From Rhodoferax ferrireducens (GTDB taxonomy: Bacteria > Pseudomonadota > Gammaproteobacteria > Burkholderiales > Burkholderiaceae_C): a stretch of DNA of 64,000 nt. The stretch's first letter is position 1. Each line of letters starts with the position of its first letter. The DNA lies in contig MTEI01000014.1 in NCBI GenBank assembly GCA_002083775.1, positions 1-64,000 of the forward strand. The letters run 5' to 3'. The notes below the pieces were generated by a model, which searched no databases, had not been told where the DNA came from, and saw only the letters and a program-made list of their open reading frames with translations. The translations under genes were made by a program, and so were the position numbers. Below are positions 50,580 through 59,317 of the stretch, one piece after another.

Positions 50580-50764
50580 TGTGCAAATAGTTGAGAAAGT
50601 TGTCAGCCCCTGCCTGTTTGAGAGGCAGTGCGTCGCAAGCCGCGCTGGGCAAGGCTTTGCCGGGTTGTCCTGTGACTGCTGCACACGGTTATCCACAAAA
50701 TTTGTGGGTTGGGTGGTTGGGGGAGTGTGGTAGGCAGGGGGACGCCGTTGTAACGGAGTCGAGT
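50580..50764. other. Convergent intergenic region with hairpin and isolated DnaA box
   Basis: This gap separates the HAD gene from the convergent AraC gene. CTGCCT (50610-50615), 7-base loop, AGGCAG (50623-50628) could act as a terminator hairpin. A perfect DnaA box TTATCCACA is at 50689-50697. CCACAAA (50693-50699), one base, TTTGTGG (50701-50707) forms a palindrome overlapping it. No gene. Confidence 0.4.
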
Positions 50765-51853
50765 TCAATTTGACGAAAGCCCTGCAACGCGAAAGTCGCC
50801 GGGCGACTGGCCGGTCCAGCCCCGAAACGCGCGCATGAAACTCTTCTCGTTCTGAAACCCAGCCGCCTGCGCCACCTGTTTGATCGGGCGCTGGGTGCGC
50901 AGCAGCAGGTCAACGGCGCGGGCCTGGCGTACTTCATCTTTCAGCGCTTGCAGCGACGCACCTTCTTCTTTGAGCTGCCGGTGCAGGGTGCGCGGCGACA
51001 TGGCCAGCAGGGTGGCCAAATCGTCGGCACTGTGGGTGTCGGCGGGTTGGCTGGCCAGCGTCTGGCGCACGCGCTGCACCAGCAGGCGGTCGCGGCGGTA
51101 CTGCAGCACGGTCAGGGGCAGGGCGCGTTTGAGCATCTGGCGTAACGCCGCCTCATCCCGGCGCAGCGACAGGCTCAGGTAACGGTTATCAAATTCAATA
51201 GCTGTCAGCCCTTGCTGGAAAAGGGCTGGAGCCGAAAAAAGCACTTGATAAACGTCCTGATGCGCTGGCGCGGCAAAGGCGAACTGGGCGCCGGTGAGCG
51301 CAATGCGCGAGTCGATCAGCCAACACGCCAGGCCATGAAAATTGCGCAACACCGACACCACGCAAAACTCACGCAGCGTGCCCAGGTCGCGGTGCTCGGT
51401 GATCGTCAGGGTGGCAGTTTCACCGCTGGCTGACAAACTTAGCGTGATGTCATCGGCGATCAGCCCGTGGTGGCGACACCAGCGCTTCAATGCCACACCC
51501 AGATTGGGAGCGCTGATGGAGGCGCGCGCCAACATGCCGTAGCTGCCCCAGGGCAGGCGGCGGCTGAACCAGCCCAGGCTTTCGTCGTCGAGCTCCTGCA
51601 TGGCCGCGCCAGAGATGCGCTCCATCTGGATGGCGGTGATGCGGGCAGTTGAATCGGCAAGAAGTTCTGGCGTGATTTGTGCCAATTCCAGCGCCCTCGC
51701 TGGGTTTTTGCCGTGCTTCGTGTAGGCGCTGACGATGGCGCGCACAAATGCGATAGGCGTAACTGCCGGCTTGACGGCTTGTTTTTGGATTGCGGGTGGG
51801 TTCGCCGCATCCAGGCTCGGCGCAAGGCTGGGTTGACTTGGTTGGTGAGGCAT
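50765..51853 (-). CDS. AraC-family transcriptional regulator (ornithine-utilisation/AraC_binding_2 type)
   Basis: A 362-residue regulator with a large N-terminal sensing domain (AFVRAIVSAYTKHGKNPARA, RLPWGSYGMLARASISAPNL) and a C-terminal AraC helix-turn-helix (LATLLAMSPRTLHRQLKEEG, IKQVAQAAGFQNEKSFMRAF, WTGQSPGDFR). ATG 51853 is chosen as the family-like start. It is divergent from the methylcrotonyl-CoA carboxylase gene across 147 bp, so it is probably the regulator of the leucine/isovalerate cluster. Residues encoded at 51192-51240 (FSAPALFQQGLTAIEF) come from a palindromic repeat copy. Confidence 0.88.
   Translation of the reverse strand: MPHQPSQPSLAPSLDAANPPAIQKQAVKPAVTPIAFVRAIVSAYTKHGKNPARALELAQITPELLADSTARITAIQMERISGAAMQELDDESLGWFSRRLPWGSYGMLARASISAPNLGVALKRWCRHHGLIADDITLSLSASGETATLTITEHRDLGTLREFCVVSVLRNFHGLACWLIDSRIALTGAQFAFAAPAHQDVYQVLFSAPALFQQGLTAIEFDNRYLSLSLRRDEAALRQMLKRALPLTVLQYRRDRLLVQRVRQTLASQPADTHSADDLATLLAMSPRTLHRQLKEEGASLQALKDEVRQARAVDLLLRTQRPIKQVAQAAGFQNEKSFMRAFRGWTGQSPGDFRVAGLSSN
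51192..51240. repeat. Dispersed palindromic repeat, copy E, inside the AraC gene
   Basis: CAATAGCTGTCAGCCCTTGC, TGGAA, AAGGGCTGGAGCCGAAAAAA on the plus strand. It lies in frame inside the minus-strand regulator and is translated as FSAPALFQQGLTAIEF, in a linker that in relatives reads roughly like F-G-AP-x-RF, small residues, L-x-FD. Confidence 0.7.
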
Positions 51854-52000
51854 TGGGCTGTGAGGTGAGGGTGCCGCAAGTGTGCATCTGAATGGCGCGA
51901 TTTGCAACCTGTCTGACCCGTACAAACCCGCTTGTGGTTCTATGCTCGGCTTATCACAATGGCGCACAGCCCGCACGCCACCCGACACAGAAAGAAGACC

Positions 52001-53623
52001 ATGCCTGTTCTGGAGACAAAACTCAACGCCCGCTCTGCCGACTTCCAGGTCAACGCCCACGCCATGCGCGGTCTGGTGGATGATCTGAACGCCCAGGTGA
52101 CCCAGGTGGAAATGGGTGGTGGTGACGCGGCACGCGCCAAACACACCGCACGCGGCAAACTGCTGCCGCGCGACCGGGTGCAAATGCTGCTAGACCCCGG
52201 CACACCTTTCCTTGAACTCTCGCCGCTGGCAGCGCTAGGCATGTACCCGGACCGCGACGGCACCGACAGCGCACCGGGTGCGGGCATCGTCGCCGGTATT
52301 GGTCGGGTGAGTGGTGTGGACTGCATGATCGTCTGCAACGATGCCACGGTCAAAGGTGGCACCTATTACCCGATGACGGTAAAGAAGCACCTGCGCGCGC
52401 AGGAAATTGCCCAGCAAAATCGCCTGCCCTGCATTTACTTGGTGGATTCGGGCGGTGCCAACTTGCCGAACCAGGACGAGGTCTTCCCCGACCGCGACCA
52501 CTTTGGCCGTATCTTTTTCAACCAGGCGCAAATGAGTTCTCTGGGCATCGCGCAGATTGCCGTGGTCATGGGCAGTTGCACGGCGGGCGGCGCGTATGTG
52601 CCGGCAATGAGCGACGAGGCCATCATCGTCAAGAACCAGGGCACGATTTTTCTGGGTGGCCCGCCGCTGGTGAAAGCCGCTACCGGCGAGGTGGTGACTG
52701 CTGAAGATTTGGGCGGTGGCGACGTGCACACGCGCCTGTCTGGCGTGGCCGACCACTTGGCGCAAAACGACATGCACGCGCTGGCTCTGGCCCGGCAATC
52801 TGTCAAGAATTTATATAAAAATAAGCCTCTAGCCCTTTTGGATCATGCGCCAATAGCTCCTAAATATGCAGCAGAAGAGTTGTATGGCGTGATCCCGGTG
52901 GACACGCGCAAACCCTTTGATGTGCGCGAAATCATCGCCCGCATCGTTGATGACTCCGACTTTGACGAGTTCAAATCACGTTTTGGCACCACGCTGGTGT
53001 GCGGCTTTGCGCGTGTGGAAGGTATGCCGGTGGGCATCATCGCCAACAACGGCATTCTGTTCAGCGAGTCGGCGCTCAAAGGCACCCATTTCATCGAGAT
53101 GTGTTGCCAGCGCAAGATCCCGCTGGTGTTTTTGCAGAACATCACCGGCTTCATGGTCGGGCGCAAGTACGAAAACGAAGGCATTGCCCGCAACGGCGCG
53201 AAGATGGTCACCGCCGTGGCCACGGCCGCCGTGCCCAAATTCACCATCATCATTGGTGGCAGCTTTGGCGCGGGCAACTACGGCATGTGTGGCCGGGCGT
53301 TCAGCCCGCGTTTTTTGTGGATGTGGCCGAATGCGCGCATCAGCGTCATGGGTGGCGAGCAGGCAGCCAGCGTGCTGGCCACGGTGCGCCGCGACGGCAT
53401 CGAGCTCAAGGGCGGAGAGTGGAGCATGGAAGAAGAAGAAGCCTTCAAAGCCCCGATCCGCCGCCAGTATGAGGAACAAGGCCACCCTTATTTCGCCACC
53501 GCCCGGCTGTGGGACGACGGCATCATCGACCCCGCCGACACACGCCGGGTGCTGGCGCTGGGCCTGTCTGCCAGCCGCAATGCGCCCATCGAAGACACGA
53601 AGTTTGGACTTTTCCGCATGTGA
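52001..53623 (+). CDS. mccB: Methylcrotonyl-CoA carboxylase, carboxyltransferase (beta) subunit
   Basis: A 540-residue biotin-dependent carboxyltransferase of leucine degradation: moves carboxyl from biotin to 3-methylcrotonyl-CoA. Family motifs include [108 protein letters not shown] and [18 protein letters not shown] 52001 has AAAGAAG upstream. Its alpha subunit is at 55978. Residues about 271-288 are encoded by a palindromic repeat copy. The stop TGA overlaps the vapBC operator. Confidence 0.94.
   Translation: MPVLETKLNARSADFQVNAHAMRGLVDDLNAQVTQVEMGGGDAARAKHTARGKLLPRDRVQMLLDPGTPFLELSPLAALGMYPDRDGTDSAPGAGIVAGIGRVSGVDCMIVCNDATVKGGTYYPMTVKKHLRAQEIAQQNRLPCIYLVDSGGANLPNQDEVFPDRDHFGRIFFNQAQMSSLGIAQIAVVMGSCTAGGAYVPAMSDEAIIVKNQGTIFLGGPPLVKAATGEVVTAEDLGGGDVHTRLSGVADHLAQNDMHALALARQSVKNLYKNKPLALLDHAPIAPKYAAEELYGVIPVDTRKPFDVREIIARIVDDSDFDEFKSRFGTTLVCGFARVEGMPVGIIANNGILFSESALKGTHFIEMCCQRKIPLVFLQNITGFMVGRKYENEGIARNGAKMVTAVATAAVPKFTIIIGGSFGAGNYGMCGRAFSPRFLWMWPNARISVMGGEQAASVLATVRRDGIELKGGEWSMEEEEAFKAPIRRQYEEQGHPYFATARLWDDGIIDPADTRRVLALGLSASRNAPIEDTKFGLFRM
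52811..52860. repeat. Dispersed palindromic repeat, copy D, inside mccB
   Basis: TTATATAAAAATAAGCCTCT, AGCCCTTTTGGATCATGCGC, CAATAGCTCC. In the mccB frame it is translated as about [17 protein letters not shown], between the conserved helix ending ARQSVKN and the conserved [20 protein letters not shown]. The protein length around it stays close to that of relatives. Confidence 0.75.
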
Positions 53624-53653
53624 TGTGTATGATTTAACTTACTCATACACATC
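53622..53653. promoter_or_regulatory. vapBC operator: perfect 11-bp inverted repeat
   Basis: GATGTGTATGA (53622-53632), 10-bp spacer, TCATACACATC (53643-53653), a perfect dyad. It overlaps the mccB stop codon (53621-53623), contains a -10-like TATGAT, and is followed by AAAGGAG and the vapB ATG. This is the usual form of a VapBC autoregulatory operator. Confidence 0.8.
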
Positions 53654-53666
53654 AAAGGAGCCAATC

Positions 53667-54071
53667 ATGCGAACCAACATCGAGATTGACGACAAGCTCA
53701 TGGACTATGTCATGGCTAAAGGCGAGTTTAAAACCAAGCGCGAGGCAGTTGAAGCGGGTTTGAAGCTAATCAAAAGGCGTTACGCCTATGCAGCCATCCG
53801 GGCAGCGCGCGGCACCTTGGTTTGGGATGACTCTGACGAAGCCTGGGCACGCAGCCGAGCCGAGGCTGAGGCGCAGGCGGCGGGGCAATCTGCAGGATCA
53901 GCGCGGGCATCCGCGAGCGTGAAGAGTCCTCAAGCCGAAGATCACGCTGAAGTAGGGGTGTGCGAACCAGGGGCCACCTACCAGGTGACAAGTCCTGCTG
54001 CATCCGCGTCGCCCTTGCAGGTCGCCAGCGCACCCAAACGTCGCAAGGCGGCATCTAAGGTCAAGCCATGA
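53667..54071 (+). CDS. vapB: VapB-family antitoxin with long low-complexity tail
   Basis: A 134-residue antitoxin. The N-terminal 50 residues are the VapB-type DNA-binding domain (RTNIEIDDKLMDYVMAKGEF, KTKREAVEAGLKLIKRR), followed by the toxin-binding stretch (AIRAARGTLVWDDSDEAWAR). The last 70 residues, Ala/Ser/Pro-rich, are unlike the normal end at about 65-90 residues. AAAGGAG at 53654-53660 supports ATG 53667. vapC starts 4 bp before its stop. Confidence 0.88.
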   Translation: MRTNIEIDDKLMDYVMAKGEFKTKREAVEAGLKLIKRRYAYAAIRAARGTLVWDDSDEAWARSRAEAEAQAAGQSAGSARASASVKSPQAEDHAEVGVCEPGATYQVTSPAASASPLQVASAPKRRKAASKVKP

Positions 54072-54469
54072 TTTTGGTCGATTCCAGTGTTTGGATCGAT
54101 TACTTTAAGGGCGTGCGCAACCCACAAACCGACCATTTGGATGGGTTGCTGGACTACCCAGAAGAAGAATTGGGTGTGGCTGATTTGGTGGTGTTTGAGG
54201 TCCTGCGTGGTTTTTCGTCGCCGCGCGCCAAGCGTCAGGCGCAGGGCTTGCTCTTGACGACTCAAGTTGTAGAAATTGGTGGCTTGGACAACGCCCTCTT
54301 GGCTGCAACGCACTACAGCCTGCTGCGCCAAAAGGGCTACACCATTGCCAGCCCAATCGACGTTTTGCTGGCCAGCTACTGCATCACCCACGGCCACACC
54401 TTGCTGCACCGCGATGCAGATTTTGATGTGATGCAAACCTTAAGAGGACTCCAGACATGGCCGCACTGA
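54068..54469 (+). CDS. vapC: VapC toxin (PIN-domain ribonuclease)
   Basis: A 133-residue PIN-domain RNase. The acidic site is complete: Asp5 in ILVDSSVWIDYF, Glu in VFEVLRGF, Asp in PIDVLLASYC and Asp in HRDADFDVM. ATG 54068 overlaps the vapB stop; the 3' end overlaps the start of the enoyl-CoA hydratase gene by 13 bp. The toxin looks active. Confidence 0.92.
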   Translation: MILVDSSVWIDYFKGVRNPQTDHLDGLLDYPEEELGVADLVVFEVLRGFSSPRAKRQAQGLLLTTQVVEIGGLDNALLAATHYSLLRQKGYTIASPIDVLLASYCITHGHTLLHRDADFDVMQTLRGLQTWPH

Positions 54470-55233
54470 CCATCGAATCCGGCACGGTGGCCACAGTCAC
54501 CCTGAACCGCCCGGGCGTGCGCAACGCCTTCAACGACGAGGTGATTGCCGAACTGACAGCCGCCTTCACCGAACTGGGACAAGACCCGCAGGTGCGCGCA
54601 ATCGTCCTGGCCGCTTCAGGATCGGCCTTTTGCGCCGGTGCAGATCTGAACTGGATGCGCCGCATGGCGGATTACACGCATGCTGAAAACCTGGCAGACG
54701 CTGCCCAACTGGCCGAAATGCTGCGCGTGATTTATACCTGCCCGAAACCCACCGTAGCGCGTATTCAGGGCGACGTGTACGCCGGTGGCATGGGTCTGGT
54801 GGCGGCGTGTGACATGGCGGTGAGTGTGGACACCGCCAACTATTGCCTGAGCGAAGTCAAATTGGGCCTGTACCCGGCCACCATCAGCCCGTACGTGATT
54901 CGCGCGATGGGCGCGCGCGCCGCGCACCGCTACTTTTTGACCGCCGAGCGCTTTGACGCAGCAGAGGCGCTGCGCATCGGCTTTGTGCATACCGTGGTGC
55001 CCGCCGGGCAACTCGACACCAAAGTGGCCGAACTCACCCAAGCGCTGGCCAACGCCAGCCCCAACGCGGTCAAGCAGTGCAAAACCCTGCTGCACGACGT
55101 GGCAGGGCAAGACATCAACGCTGCGCTGATCGCCCATACCGTTGAGGGCATCGCCAGCATTCGTGCCAGTGTTGAGGGCAAGGAAGGCGTGCAATCCTTC
55201 CTTAATAAGCGCAAGCCTTTCTGGCTGGCTTGA
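54457..55233 (+). CDS. liuC: Enoyl-CoA hydratase, likely methylglutaconyl-CoA hydratase
   Basis: A 258-residue crotonase-fold enzyme: VTLNRPGVRNAFND, the oxyanion-hole segment SGSAFCAGADLNWMRRM and VYAGGMGLVAACDMAVS, and the catalytic Glu region CLSEVKLGLYPATISPYVI. AGAGG upstream supports ATG 54457. Between the two methylcrotonyl-CoA carboxylase genes and with HMG-CoA lyase downstream, it most likely hydrates 3-methylglutaconyl-CoA in leucine degradation. Confidence 0.9.
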   Translation: MAALTIESGTVATVTLNRPGVRNAFNDEVIAELTAAFTELGQDPQVRAIVLAASGSAFCAGADLNWMRRMADYTHAENLADAAQLAEMLRVIYTCPKPTVARIQGDVYAGGMGLVAACDMAVSVDTANYCLSEVKLGLYPATISPYVIRAMGARAAHRYFLTAERFDAAEALRIGFVHTVVPAGQLDTKVAELTQALANASPNAVKQCKTLLHDVAGQDINAALIAHTVEGIASIRASVEGKEGVQSFLNKRKPFWLA

Positions 55234-55257
55234 GTCCACTTGCGAGCCATCACCCAC

Positions 55258-55977
55258 ATGGAACTGCTCTGGCAACAGGTCGTGGACTGGTTGCAGTCGC
55301 TCGGCCTGCAGTTTGGCGAGTCCGTGGGCACGCAGGTGGGGCCGGTGGTGGCTGATGCCGCGCAAAAAATGGACATGCCAGGCTTGCTGGCGCTGGCCGC
55401 CGCACTCGGTTGGGCCAGCGGTTTCCGCTTGTACGCGGTGGTTTTCCTGGTGGGGCTGGCCGGTGCGGTGGGCTGGATGGTTTTGCCTGATGGGCTGGCC
55501 GTGCTGCAACATCCGGCCTTGCTGGCGGCCAGTGGCTTCATGCTGTTTGTGGAGTTTTTTGCTGACAAGATTCCCGGGCTGGATTCGTTGTGGGACATGG
55601 TGCACAGTGTGATCCGCATCCCTGCTGGCGCGGTGCTGGCTGCCGGCGCACTGGGTGCCGATGGCACCACCATGGCGCTGGCTGCGGCCTTGCTGGGGGG
55701 CTCGCTTGCAGCCACTAGCCAGGCGGCAAAAACCGCCACGCGCGCGGCCATCAACACCTCACCCGAGCCGTTCTCCAACATCCTGGCCAGCTTTGTTGAA
55801 GATGGTCTGGTGGTGGCCGCCGTCTGGCTGGCCGCCACACATCCGCTGGTGTTTGGTGTGGCGCTGGTCATCACCGTGGTGCTGATGTGGGTGGTGACCG
55901 TGTTGCTTTTCAGGTTTTTGCGCGCCTTTTTTCGCCGGCTGTCGGCACTTTTTTCCAGTTCTCAGAAAGTGGTTTGA
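55258..55977 (+). CDS. DUF4126 membrane protein
   Basis: A 239-residue integral membrane protein matching DUF4126: LALAAALGWASGFRLYAVVF, LQHPALLAASGFMLFVEFFA, DKIPGLDSLWDMVHSVIRIP and NTSPEPFSNILASFVEDGLV. Five or six membrane helices are visible. ATG 55258 is preferred over the in-frame TTG at 55240. It ends exactly where mccA begins, so it is co-transcribed with leucine degradation genes. Function unknown. Confidence 0.82.
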   Translation: MELLWQQVVDWLQSLGLQFGESVGTQVGPVVADAAQKMDMPGLLALAAALGWASGFRLYAVVFLVGLAGAVGWMVLPDGLAVLQHPALLAASGFMLFVEFFADKIPGLDSLWDMVHSVIRIPAGAVLAAGALGADGTTMALAAALLGGSLAATSQAAKTATRAAINTSPEPFSNILASFVEDGLVVAAVWLAATHPLVFGVALVITVVLMWVVTVLLFRFLRAFFRRLSALFSSSQKVV

Positions 55978-58029
55978 ATGTTTACCAAAATCCTCATCGC
56001 TAATCGAGGCGAGATCGCGTGCAGAGTTGCCGCCACCGCATGCCGTATGGGCATCCGAACCGTGGCCGTGTATTCCGATGCGGACGCATCCGCCAAACAC
56101 GTGGCCGCCTGCGACGAGTCGGTGCACATTGGCGGCAGCGCGCCCAAAGACAGCTACCTGCGCTGGGAGCGCATCATCGAAGCCGCTTTGGCCACCGGTG
56201 CCCAAGCCGTGCACCCCGGCTACGGTTTTCTGAGTGAAAACGAAGACTTTGCCAAGGCCTGCGTGGCTGCAGGGCTGGTGTTCATTGGCCCACCGGCGTC
56301 CGCCATCCAGGCCATGGGTTTGAAGGCGGAATCGAAACAACTGATGGAAAAAGCCGGTGTGCCACTGGTGCCCGGTTACCACGGCGCGGCCCAGGGCGCG
56401 GCGCTGCTGCAGCACGAGGCGGACCGCATTGGTTACCCCGTCTTGATCAAAGCCAGCGCGGGTGGCGGCGGCAAGGGTATGCGTGCGGTGGACAAAGCCG
56501 AAGACTTCATGGCCGCGCTGGAATCCTGCAAACGCGAAGCCATCAACAGCTTTGGCAGTGATGCGGTGCTGATCGAAAAATACGTGCAGCGCCCGCGCCA
56601 CATCGAGATTCAGGTGTTTGGCGACACGCAAGGCAACTACGTGTACCTGTTTGAGCGCGACTGCTCGGTGCAACGCCGCCACCAGAAGGTGCTGGAAGAA
56701 GCCCCCGCGCCCGGCATGACGCCCGAGCTGCGCCGCGCCATGGGCGAGGTAGCGGTGGCCGCTGCCCGCGCTGTCAACTATGTCGGCGCGGGCACGGTGG
56801 AATTCATCGTCGAGCAGCCCGGTGGTTACGAGCGGCCCGAGGAGATGAAGTTTTACTTCATGGAAATGAACACCCGCCTGCAGGTGGAGCACCCGGTGAC
56901 CGAGGCCATCACCGGCCAGGACTTGGTGGAGTGGCAACTGCGCGTCGCGAGCGGCGAGCCGCTGCCGCTGCGCCAGGACCAGCTGACCATCACCGGCCAC
57001 GCCATCGAGGCCCGCATCTGCGCCGAGAACCCCGACAACAACTTCCTGCCCGCCACCGGCACGCTGGAGGTCTATGCCAAACCCGCGCATGTGTCGTTCC
57101 AGCCCCCGGTGAACGCGCCGGACGGCAGCCGTGCGCGTGATGCCCAGAGCGTGCGGTTTGACGACGGCGTGCGCCAGGGCGATGCCATCAGCCCGTTTTA
57201 CGACTCGATGGTGGCCAAACTCATCGTGCATGGCGATACCCGCGCGCAAGCGCTGGCCCGGCTGGATGCCACGCTGGCGGCGACCCACATCGTCGGCCTG
57301 ACCACCAATGTGCAGTTTTTACGCAACGTGGCGCAGTGCGACTCGTTTGCCCAAGCGCAGCTGGATACCGGCCTGATTCCCCGCGAAGCCGGGGTGTTGT
57401 TCAGCCAGGAGCGCGTTGGCCTGGCGCTGGCCGCGGCAGCCGATGTGGCGCAAACCCTGCTTGACGAGTGCGCCACCCAAACCGCCGACCCGTTCAGCCG
57501 CACCGACGGCTGGCGCAGCCACGGTCTGTTCACGCGCCGGTTCGAGTTTGAATTTGGCGGTGCCCATGTGCAGGCAGGCCTGACCTATTTACACGACGGG
57601 GCGCTGTCCTTCAAGGTGGGCGAAACCGCTGGTGTGCTGAGCTTTGCGACCACGCCGCAGGGTATCGACCTGCAGTTTGCGGGTCAGCGTGCGCTGGTGA
57701 ATGTATACCGAAAAGGCGAGGTCGCCCATATATTCACTGCGCAGGGCGCTACGCAAATCATTGCAGTTGATTTGTTGTTGCACGCCGGTGAAGCCCCCGC
57801 CGAAGGCGGCCGCCTGACCGCGCCGATGCCCGGCAAGGTGGTGTCGTTTGCTGTGCAGGCCGGTGACACGGTCAAAAAAGGCCAACCGCTGGCGGTGATG
57901 GACGCGATGAAAATGGAGCACACCATCGCCGCGCCGATGGATGGTGTGGTGGCCGAGCTGCTCTACGCGCCGGGTGATCAGGTGGTGGAAGGGGCCGAGT
58001 TGCTCAAGCTGAGTGCGGTACCGGGCTGA
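55978..58029 (+). CDS. mccA: Methylcrotonyl-CoA carboxylase, biotin-carrying (alpha) subunit
   Basis: A 683-residue biotin carboxylase plus biotin carrier. The N-terminal domain starts KILIANRGEIACRVAATACR. The ATP-grasp loop is KASAGGGGKGMRAV; catalytic segments are RPRHIEIQVFGD, FMEMNTRLQVEHPVTE and HAIEARICAENP. The C-terminal carrier has the biotinylated Lys645 in MDAMKMEHTI. ATP-dependent carboxylation of biotin feeds MccB (52001). The start ATG directly follows the DUF4126 stop. Confidence 0.95.
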   Translation: MFTKILIANRGEIACRVAATACRMGIRTVAVYSDADASAKHVAACDESVHIGGSAPKDSYLRWERIIEAALATGAQAVHPGYGFLSENEDFAKACVAAGLVFIGPPASAIQAMGLKAESKQLMEKAGVPLVPGYHGAAQGAALLQHEADRIGYPVLIKASAGGGGKGMRAVDKAEDFMAALESCKREAINSFGSDAVLIEKYVQRPRHIEIQVFGDTQGNYVYLFERDCSVQRRHQKVLEEAPAPGMTPELRRAMGEVAVAAARAVNYVGAGTVEFIVEQPGGYERPEEMKFYFMEMNTRLQVEHPVTEAITGQDLVEWQLRVASGEPLPLRQDQLTITGHAIEARICAENPDNNFLPATGTLEVYAKPAHVSFQPPVNAPDGSRARDAQSVRFDDGVRQGDAISPFYDSMVAKLIVHGDTRAQALARLDATLAATHIVGLTTNVQFLRNVAQCDSFAQAQLDTGLIPREAGVLFSQERVGLALAAAADVAQTLLDECATQTADPFSRTDGWRSHGLFTRRFEFEFGGAHVQAGLTYLHDGALSFKVGETAGVLSFATTPQGIDLQFAGQRALVNVYRKGEVAHIFTAQGATQIIAVDLLLHAGEAPAEGGRLTAPMPGKVVSFAVQAGDTVKKGQPLAVMDAMKMEHTIAAPMDGVVAELLYAPGDQVVEGAELLKLSAVPG

Positions 58030-58089
58030 TCAGGCGCGTTGGGTTGTCGGCAGAATGCGGCTGTTTGAATTTCCAAAGGGTGATCTCCG

Positions 58090-59256
58090 ATGAAATACGA
58101 CGACGCTGAAATCTATACGGACTGCGAGGTCGAGGTTGACGACATCGGCCTGCTGTCCGGCACCCACATTGGCTTTTACCTGGCCTGGGCGGTCAAAAAT
58201 AGTTTGCTTGCAAACAGGCTCCGTGCTGACGCAGAAGCTGTTTTGCAAGACCCAACCCTTGGTCGCGCCCTGCTGTTTAACCGCTGCGACGGCAAGCTGA
58301 CATCAGATGACCTCAACGATCGTGGCAACGCCTTCACCCAAAGTTATTACGAATCCAGCTACATGCGCGACTATGTGGCGCTGTTTGCCCTGGATGAGGA
58401 TGACCCGGCGGCCTTGTTCAAGGTTGACAACACAGCGGCCAATTACGCCAAAGTCGCGCAATGGCTCGATGCCAGCTTCGGGGAATGGCAAAACCTGGCG
58501 GCTTTGCCCAGCGATGTCAAGTTATTGCAGTTGATGGAAGCGCAGTTCGCGCCCTGGCTGCTGTCGCAGGGTTTTATACGCGACCCAAACGCGTTTTACA
58601 AGGAAAAAGCCCGTTACATCAAGACCGGGCCATGGGGCCAGCACTGCCTGATGCTGTCAGCGTTGGATGACCGCCCCAAGATGTATAGCATGGCGCTGGA
58701 GGTGTCCAGCACCTTCAACACGCTTGCGACATGGGTGCGCGATGAAATGCGCATCGATAACCCGCGCATCACCAGCGAACCCCCAGCCACCTATTACGAG
58801 CCCAGGCACCATTGGCTGGGCGACTGGCCGGTGCCCCTGATTCCCTTTCGCGGCGGGCCGGTTCACGCCATCCCGTTGACCGATGTGCGCCAAATTGAGC
58901 CCGCCATTGGCATCCTGTGCCGTCGCGCCCAGAAAGTTCTGCCGGATTTGCTGGCATCGCTGGAAAACCTGGATGGCTATGTCCGGTTGTATTGCGGCGA
59001 CCCGGCGCGGGTGCCTGAGCCGTGGCGGGTTAAAACCTACAACGAGGGGCCATTTGTGAGCGTGAGCTACCTGACGCTGTTGCGACTGCTGTGTGCCGAA
59101 CTGGCGCACCACCCCAATCTGCGGGCGATGTGTGACCATGCCGAACGGGCCTTGGATGCAGCCGAGCCCGCCTTGAGAAAACAGATGTTCGGGGCAGAAG
59201 TGCAGGAAATGCGCGCACGGCTCATGCGCTTGCGCGCCAGGATGCTGAGTCGGTGA
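58090..59256 (+). CDS. DUF7832-like protein with additional C-terminal domain
   Basis: A 388-residue protein. Residues 1-135 match the DUF7832 domain (SGTHIGFYLAWAVKNSLLAN, LLFNRCDGKLTSDDLNDRGN, AFTQSYYESSYMRDYVALF), shared with the broken gene at 40219. The C-terminal 240 residues (YIKTGPWGQHCLMLSALDD, YYEPRHHWLGDWPVPLIPF) are unassigned. No signal peptide. It follows mccA by 60 bp but shows no link to leucine metabolism. Function unknown. Confidence 0.75.
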   Translation: MKYDDAEIYTDCEVEVDDIGLLSGTHIGFYLAWAVKNSLLANRLRADAEAVLQDPTLGRALLFNRCDGKLTSDDLNDRGNAFTQSYYESSYMRDYVALFALDEDDPAALFKVDNTAANYAKVAQWLDASFGEWQNLAALPSDVKLLQLMEAQFAPWLLSQGFIRDPNAFYKEKARYIKTGPWGQHCLMLSALDDRPKMYSMALEVSSTFNTLATWVRDEMRIDNPRITSEPPATYYEPRHHWLGDWPVPLIPFRGGPVHAIPLTDVRQIEPAIGILCRRAQKVLPDLLASLENLDGYVRLYCGDPARVPEPWRVKTYNEGPFVSVSYLTLLRLLCAELAHHPNLRAMCDHAERALDAAEPALRKQMFGAEVQEMRARLMRLRARMLSR

Positions 59257-59257
59257 T

Positions 59258-59310
59258 CATTTTTGGCCTCCAGCCCTTGCTGATAAAGCGTCAGTAGCTC
59301 TCAAATTTAA
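59258..59310. repeat. Dispersed palindromic repeat, copy F (minus orientation)
   Basis: ATTTTTGGCCTCCAGCCCTT, GCTGATAAAGCGTCAGTAGC, TCTCAAATTTAAA between the DUF7832-like gene and ghrA. It takes up nearly the whole 61-bp gap; only weak Shine-Dalgarno-like bases remain before ATG 59318. Confidence 0.75.
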
Positions 59311-59317
59311 AGCAGTT

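Noticed and set aside
50689..50697. Perfect DnaA box as a sign of a replication origin
   Set aside because: Only one box, no cluster, no AT-rich unwinding region and no dnaA, dnaN or rep gene; an isolated 9-mer is expected by chance.
55759..57288. Long open frame (509 codons) on the minus strand opposite mccA and DUF4126
   Set aside because: Antisense of two well-supported genes; no recognisable motif.
58188..58240. Another copy of the palindromic repeat in the DUF7832-like gene
   Set aside because: It has a TTGCTTGCAA hairpin but lacks AGCCCTT, AAGGGCT and GGCC elements.
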